Positions 21,099-25,636 of a stretch of 25,636 nucleotides of DNA are shown in pieces. Each line of letters opens with the position of its first letter. The first letter of the stretch is position 1. The position numbers and the translations under genes are program-made. A model generated the notes under the pieces. It saw only the letters and a program-made list of their open reading frames with translations. It was not told where the DNA came from and did no database searches. The DNA lies in NCBI GenBank assembly GCA_964504195.1, contig CAZDDI010000062.1, positions 1-25,636 on the forward strand. The letters are read 5' to 3'. This DNA comes from CAZDDI01 sp964504195. Lineage in GTDB: Bacteria > Chloroflexota > Anaerolineae > B4-G1 > SLSP01.

Positions 21099-22049
21099 TC
21101 ATAGTTCTCGATCAATATTAACCTTTGAGGGTTTATTTTTTGCTGGACGCTTCACCACAAAAGGGTTTCCAATTGCTAAATACCCTTTGGGGACCTGGCC
21201 TGTTACCACGGCATACAAGCCAATGATTGCATCATCGCTTACTTGCGAGCCCTTAAGGATTGCAGATCTCATCCCCATCCATACATTATTACCAATATAG
21301 ATTGGTTTTGTAACAGGTCTGAGATCAGGAGTCTGAACAGTTGCATTCGGAAAGCCGTGATGTATCTCTTGAAGTCTCTTCAGTGGATCAGTGGAATGCG
21401 TGTTAGTATCAAAAATTATACAATCATATGAAATAAAAACATTTTTACCAATTGTAATGTGATCATAACACCTGATCTCGGTTCCATCGTTGATAAAAAC
21501 ATTATCCCCGATGTAAAATTTTGAGTTATCACAAGATAATTTACACATTAGTCTTACATTACTACCTATTAATATATTAGCTCGTGTTGCCACAATACTG
21601 GAAACTGAATTTGATTGTTTTTGTATTAGGAGAAAATTACCCGCTGTGAATTGCGAATTATCTTGAAGAAGTATGGAGGACCCTAACAAACGAAAGTTAT
21701 TGCCTATACGAACTACAGTTTTGTTACTTTTTATTTCTCCATCGGATAATAAGAACAGATCACCTATACTCACATCAGAGTTAACCAAAGTCATACACGA
21801 ATTGACGATTTCCGAGCTATTCAATCGTAAAGACGTATTCCTCAAATACAAATTTGATCTGCGGATATGAACGATCCCTTCAACTATAATCTGAGAAGAT
21901 TTATCTAAAGATAGCTGAGAGTTATTATCAAGAATAAGTCTACCGTTAAGTATTATGTTTTTGGGGCAAAAGAACCTAACCCGTAGTGCTATTCGAATGA
22001 AAAACCACCAATATACACTCTTAATTATTCGTCCAAGAGTCTTACTCAA
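21099..22049 (-). CDS. Left-handed beta-helix acyltransferase with long N-terminal helix
   Basis: This protein has 316 residues. The C-terminal half (about 178-300) shows hexapeptide repeats of the LacA/NodL/WbbJ acetyltransferase group: IGDNVFINDGT, IGKNVFISYDC, the probable catalytic His218 in DTNTHS, then IGNNVWMG and AIGNPFVV. The N-terminal half (about 30-175) is Ser/Asn-rich with its own irregular strand repeats, longer than in simple sugar acetyltransferases. It probably O-acetylates a glycan residue in the cytoplasm. The start is TTG 22047-22049, supported by GGAGGT five bases upstream; there is no ATG alternative. Base composition is strongly AT-rich against the neighbours, a sign of transfer. 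It follows the wzt stop by three bases. Confidence 0.85.
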   Translation of the reverse strand: MSKTLGRIIKSVYWWFFIRIALRVRFFCPKNIILNGRLILDNNSQLSLDKSSQIIVEGIVHIRRSNLYLRNTSLRLNSSEIVNSCMTLVNSDVSIGDLFLLSDGEIKSNKTVVRIGNNFRLLGSSILLQDNSQFTAGNFLLIQKQSNSVSSIVATRANILIGSNVRLMCKLSCDNSKFYIGDNVFINDGTEIRCYDHITIGKNVFISYDCIIFDTNTHSTDPLKRLQEIHHGFPNATVQTPDLRPVTKPIYIGNNVWMGMRSAILKGSQVSDDAIIGLYAVVTGQVPKGYLAIGNPFVVKRPAKNKPSKVNIDREL

Positions 22050-22052
22050 TGG

Positions 22053-23312
22053 TTACCTCCAATCATGATCTACTAAAACAGCCAATTGACCAGATTGCTT
22101 CACTAAACGATCAATACCAAAAAAATTACCTTCTTGAATCTCAACCATTTTCACTTCTCTTATCCAGTCCAAAATTTCTAGACCTGATTGACAATATATG
22201 CTCACAAAATAAGTTCCGGGAAAAAGAGGTAAACGTGGAACAATGCATTCAAAATAGCCACTACCGTTTACTTCTTTATAATTCGCGTCTAGTAAACTCG
22301 TCCACAATAATATCTTATTTTCTCCAGCATGAGCACCAAAAGAAATAGATACTGAAACATCATGCAGTAACTTTAGGCAAGAGTAATGAAGCCTAATTCT
22401 CAGGAACTGTCCACAGGTTAAAACTGACAGAGGTTCCCCATTAGATCTATGGAAAGTGACTTCCGTGAAGCGTAATTTACCAGACCCCGAACGATCTAAA
22501 CGTTCTCCAATATCTAAATTTACCAACCCATTAATTACTGTCTTGCTATAAAAATCGATGGATAAAAATTTATCGCTCTTGCTCAGAGCCATCTCACCAC
22601 TCTGTAAAACAATTGCATGAGTGCATAATTCCAATACTGCCGCCATATTATGACTCACAAATAACACCGTCCGCCCCTCTCCTGCAATATCCCCCATCTT
22701 CCCCAAACACTTCTTCTGAAACGCGGCATCCCCCACCGCGAGCACCTCATCCACCAGCAGAATCTCCGGCTCCAGGTGCGCCGCTACCGCAAAGGCCAGC
22801 CGCACATACATCCCGCTGGAATAGCGCTTCACCGGCGTATCCAGGAACTTCTCGATCTCCGAGAAGGCCACGATCTCATCGAACTTGCGGGCAATTTCGG
22901 TGCGCTTCATCCCCAGAATCGCGCCGTTGAGATAGATGTTCTCCCGCCCGGTGAGTTCGGGATGGAAGCCCGTCCCCACTTCCAGCAGTGAGCCGACCCG
23001 TCCATGAAGTTCCACAAAACCTGTTGTCGGCTCGGTGATGCGGGAGAGAATCTTCAGTAGCGTGGACTTCCCCGCGCCGTTCCGCCCAATCACGCCCACC
23101 ACCTCGCCGCGTTGCACCTCGAAGGAGACATCGCGCAGCGCCCAAAACTCTTCTGATTTTGGATTTGCGATTTTGGATTTTGGAGACTTCCGGCCAAAAT
23201 CCAAAATCCCCAATCTAAAATCAGAGAGCGCGTCGCGCAGCGTGTCGTGCCGCTCCACGCCGATGCGATAGTGTTTGCTCAGGTTTTCTACTCGGATAGC
23301 GATGTCGTTCAT
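22053..23312 (-). CDS. wzt: ABC transporter ATP-binding protein for polysaccharide export (Wzt type)
   Basis: This protein has 419 residues. The ATPase domain shows Walker A GRNGAGKS (76-83), signature YSSGM (164-168), Walker B ILLVDE (184-189) and His221 of the H-loop. VGTGFHPELTGRENIYLNG (112-130) is typical of the Wzt/TagH group that exports O-antigen or teichoic acid. The region after about 245 is a beta-rich domain like the Wzt C-terminal carbohydrate-binding domain. Residues about 31-53 are encoded by a 72-bp near-palindrome inserted in frame. DNA changes from GC-rich to AT-rich near 22640, at the end of the ATPase domain. ATG 23312 is preferred over the TTG at 23333 since it begins the conserved strand. 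The permease gene (wzm) is not adjacent. Confidence 0.92.
   Translation of the reverse strand: MNDIAIRVENLSKHYRIGVERHDTLRDALSDFRLGILDFGRKSPKSKIANPKSEEFWALRDVSFEVQRGEVVGVIGRNGAGKSTLLKILSRITEPTTGFVELHGRVGSLLEVGTGFHPELTGRENIYLNGAILGMKRTEIARKFDEIVAFSEIEKFLDTPVKRYSSGMYVRLAFAVAAHLEPEILLVDEVLAVGDAAFQKKCLGKMGDIAGEGRTVLFVSHNMAAVLELCTHAIVLQSGEMALSKSDKFLSIDFYSKTVINGLVNLDIGERLDRSGSGKLRFTEVTFHRSNGEPLSVLTCGQFLRIRLHYSCLKLLHDVSVSISFGAHAGENKILLWTSLLDANYKEVNGSGYFECIVPRLPLFPGTYFVSIYCQSGLEILDWIREVKMVEIQEGNFFGIDRLVKQSGQLAVLVDHDWR
23153..23224. repeat. 72-bp near-palindrome inside the wzt coding sequence
   Basis: Two 31-base arms (23153-23183 and 23194-23224) pair with three mismatches around a 10-base loop. Each arm carries tandem attttgg/ccaaaat units. 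The length is a multiple of three and the reading frame stays open through it, adding about 24 residues rich in Lys, Ser and Pro between the N-terminal strand and the WALRDVSFEV strand of the ATPase. A short caaaatcc fragment of the same type lies in the intergenic gap at 23331. Confidence 0.85.
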
Positions 23313-23339
23313 AATCTCTATTCTATAATTCAAAATCCA

Positions 23340-25052
23340 CTAATCATCCACCAGAATTCTCCACGCAACGGACGGCGCACGCACATCAAGAATGTGAATT
23401 GTTGGCGCATAGTCCATCGGATGAAAATCAAGTGCCAATTCTACTTGCAGATCCTCTACCAAGCGTAAAACCCGTGGCTCCCCCTCATATATCAAAAAAA
23501 TCGTACTTGCGTAGGGCACAAGATTTCCTGACCCTAAGCTCGCGACCCCATCAGGCCTTAGCTCCACTTTTGAATCTAGATCGCGAAAGAATAGGTCAGC
23601 TGATACATTCTGCTTTCCATATAACACTTGCAACGCACGATTAACTTCCCATTGACTGGTAAGGGGTGTTCGCTGCCAGTTAACAAAACCAACGCGCTCC
23701 TCATAGCCGGTCAATACAAAGATCACTTTGGTGTCATCTTCCAGATCGGGTGCAAGGTCAAATAGCTGGTTCCATATTTCTTTCTGCTCTTGCCATGCAA
23801 CGCGCGCATCATGTTGAATCCAAACCTGGGTCACCATCCCAACAATCAGCAGGGGAATAACAGAGGCAACTAACAGCATGTTGATCTGCTTGTGATAACG
23901 TGCCAGTAGCACAGCCACCCCATGTAAAACGGCGACGGTGACCAGTGAGGCCCCCGGTAACGCAAATAGATTAACCCGCGAGAAACGACCTGACAGATTC
24001 GGTGAGAATACTGCTACAATCGGTAAATAACCAGCAACGACAAACAGCCCCCCAATTACGCATAACACTACAGCTGTACGAATCTCGCGAAGTCTCGCAG
24101 CTTTGGATAGTGCATTCTCAGCAGAGCGGTTACGTCCCACAAGTAACACCATCATCCAGCCAAGAAGAATCACGCCAGCAATCACAAGATAGTACCGCCA
24201 ATTAGCGAAGTAGGTAAACGAAAAATCGGGGCCGCCACCAAAAGATCGACGGAATGGCTCTATCCAGGCCCAGATCAACACCTTGAATCCAGTGAACAAT
24301 CGTCCCAGTAAAATACTAGGGGAAAACTGTACCTGCTCCACATAGATATCGGCAACTCCAATCCTTCCAATCCCATACATCCGCCATATTCCATATACAA
24401 TACCGATCAAGAAAGGGCTTAGCAATACTGGATTGTATTGTCGGGAAGCGCTCTTTCTCAGTCCGAATAATAAGATTGCCCACAATATGGCTATGCCGAG
24501 TTGTGCTTCATAGATACCTAGAGAAAGAAGCAAGCTCACTAGCCCAATAAACAAGTGAAGCTTTCGCCCATGTTCAGCATATTCGAGCAAACACCAGGCA
24601 TAGATCAACACCAGTACCCATACAACCCAGATCCCAACCATGGTCAACCAGATGCGGGAGTAATCAGCGGGATGAAACAAAAACAAGGCTGTCGTCAACA
24701 AAGCGATACTTTTCCGTTCGGGTAGCAATCTGCGGATGATTGCGAATAGTTGAACAGCGGCAACAGCCTGCAACAGATACATAACTACATAGAAGGCCGT
24801 CACGTTGAGGCCAAACAGATTATAAAGAATCAATAATGGCGCGTCAAGGAGTGGTCTCCGGTTGCCCCAATCTATCCATTGGAGTTGTTGATGAATATAC
24901 TGACCTATTACTTGCGACCAATCGTCGCCGAAAAGCATCGGTGCAAAAGCAAAAAATCGTAACATGAAATTTATCACTAGAATTGTAACGATAGCCAAGT
25001 GTTTACGCAAATCATATAGACATATCTTATACATCTTTAGTTTATACGTCAT
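23340..25052 (-). CDS. GT-C-like multi-pass membrane protein
   Basis: This protein of 570 residues has about eleven hydrophobic segments over the first ~420 residues and a soluble C-terminal domain of about 140. An acidic pair in the first external loop (FGDDWSQ, Asp43 and Asp44) is the place where GT-C glycosyltransferases keep catalytic acids, and the GNRRPLLD segment follows it. This fits a polyprenyl-phosphate-sugar-dependent glycosyltransferase or a related membrane protein, but I cannot name the family. The start ATG 25052 lies two bases past the upstream stop; a later Met at 25034 is possible. The soluble tail is unusual and of unknown function. It is placed directly upstream of wzt, where a permease might be expected, but its length and tail do not fit Wzm. 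Confidence 0.7.
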   Translation of the reverse strand: MTYKLKMYKICLYDLRKHLAIVTILVINFMLRFFAFAPMLFGDDWSQVIGQYIHQQLQWIDWGNRRPLLDAPLLILYNLFGLNVTAFYVVMYLLQAVAAVQLFAIIRRLLPERKSIALLTTALFLFHPADYSRIWLTMVGIWVVWVLVLIYAWCLLEYAEHGRKLHLFIGLVSLLLSLGIYEAQLGIAILWAILLFGLRKSASRQYNPVLLSPFLIGIVYGIWRMYGIGRIGVADIYVEQVQFSPSILLGRLFTGFKVLIWAWIEPFRRSFGGGPDFSFTYFANWRYYLVIAGVILLGWMMVLLVGRNRSAENALSKAARLREIRTAVVLCVIGGLFVVAGYLPIVAVFSPNLSGRFSRVNLFALPGASLVTVAVLHGVAVLLARYHKQINMLLVASVIPLLIVGMVTQVWIQHDARVAWQEQKEIWNQLFDLAPDLEDDTKVIFVLTGYEERVGFVNWQRTPLTSQWEVNRALQVLYGKQNVSADLFFRDLDSKVELRPDGVASLGSGNLVPYASTIFLIYEGEPRVLRLVEDLQVELALDFHPMDYAPTIHILDVRAPSVAWRILVDD

Positions 25053-25054
25053 CA

Positions 25055-25636
25055 CTACCACCAAATCAAGTTCAATAGCTCTGCAAAATACCAAATCACT
25101 CCACTTACAAGATGGAGCCCGTAGATTCCAATTATGAGGAGATTGACCTTCCTTGATCTTGTAAGGTAGCTCCTAGTAAAGTACACCATTGATGAAAAGA
25201 ACCAGATGAATAGAGCTATTTGTGATCCCCAAGTGAAATTTCCAGCAGCCGGGCGAGAAGACTCAACAAATAAAAAAGTAGGTACTAAACTGATAAAAAA
25301 CATTGCTGAACTACTGATAAAATAGATGTCTGTTCTTAAAGCCTTGGAATTCACTATATATAAACTCAGAGGAAAGGCAAATGACAATACAATCTTGGGA
25401 ATAAGAAGAAGATTGTAAGCATTATGCATCTTGAAAAATTCAAAGGGGGCAAAGATCACTCGGTTATCGACATACATAACGTTGTTGAAGTTCATAAAAT
25501 ATTGAATAGATAATACAATTATAGCAGGGATTACTATACCAGTCAGGATTCCCCACCGCATAGTGTTTTCTTTAACGCAACGTTGACTCTCCTGAAAGAA
25601 GTCGCACTTTAACACCACCCCATAGCCCGGCGGCGG
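25055..25636 (-). CDS. Multi-pass membrane protein, N-terminus beyond the window
   Basis: At least 187 residues with about five hydrophobic segments. The motif SSRPAAGNFTWGSQIALF (residue count from the edge uncertain) looks like the C-terminal part of larger glycan-locus membrane proteins that I have seen unannotated. The frame is open to the right edge without a stop, so the gene is probably cut by the window; if not, ATG 25561 is the best internal start, as the upstream part (CDFFQESQRC) is hydrophilic and lacks a clear ribosome binding site. AT-rich. It ends two bases before the GT-C-like gene start, so it belongs to the same operon. Function unknown. Confidence 0.65.
   Translation of the reverse strand, partial: PPPGYGVVLKCDFFQESQRCVKENTMRWGILTGIVIPAIIVLSIQYFMNFNNVMYVDNRVIFAPFEFFKMHNAYNLLLIPKIVLSFAFPLSLYIVNSKALRTDIYFISSSAMFFISLVPTFLFVESSRPAAGNFTWGSQIALFIWFFSSMVYFTRSYLTRSRKVNLLIIGIYGLHLVSGVIWYFAELLNLIWW

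Overview
The window looks like a chromosomal piece of an environmental bacterium, most likely a member of the Chloroflexota (Anaerolineae/Caldilineae type). This is an inference. It rests on the mix of small toxin-antitoxin modules, tight ATGA/TGATG gene overlaps, a MoxR-DUF58-transglutaminase operon, a patchy cell-surface glycan locus with strong swings in base composition, and many families of short palindromic intergenic repeats. No rRNA, tRNA, CRISPR array, transposase or phage gene was seen.

Layout. Positions 1-469 hold no gene but carry three consecutive GC-rich hairpins. Positions 470-1131 (minus) are a two-gene toxin-antitoxin module whose toxin is interrupted by an in-frame TAA; it has its own near-consensus promoter and a candidate operator. 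Positions 1238-2404 (minus) encode a class I aminotransferase (AspC type). Positions 2781-7368 (plus) are an overlapping operon of a MoxR AAA+ ATPase, a DUF58 protein and a membrane-bound transglutaminase-like protein. From 7407 to the right edge every gene is on the minus strand. 7407-10230 holds a GT2 glycosyltransferase, a GxxExxY nuclease-fold protein and an O-antigen-ligase-like membrane protein. 10336-12298 is a block of toxin-antitoxin genes: a three-gene RelE/ParE-type module, an orphan DUF2281-like antitoxin and a VapBC pair. 12509-25636 is one long, tightly packed glycan operon. Read in transcription order (right to left) it has a membrane protein cut by the window edge, a GT-C-like membrane protein, a Wzt-type ABC ATPase, a left-handed beta-helix acyltransferase, a SAM methyltransferase, a GT2, a secreted Asp-box beta-propeller protein, a second GT2 and three GT4 glycosyltransferases.

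The right half plausibly builds, modifies (acetylation, methylation), exports and ligates a variable surface polysaccharide. Wzt has a C-terminal carbohydrate-recognition-type domain, but its permease partner is not next to it. Composition changes abruptly inside wzt and inside one GT2, which suggests the variable halves were exchanged by recombination onto conserved N-terminal halves.

The most striking pattern is that short intergenic repeat families also lie inside or at the ends of coding sequences. A 72-bp near-palindrome sits in frame inside wzt. A C/T-rich repeat encodes a Pro/Ser linker inside a GT2. A CACAAAGGA-type repeat supplies the last codons and stops of the ligase-like gene and the GxxExxY gene, and a degenerate version appears to do so for one GT4. 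Second in interest is the toxin-antitoxin block, where a near-identical 32-bp upstream sequence containing an extended -10 motif precedes two unrelated modules.
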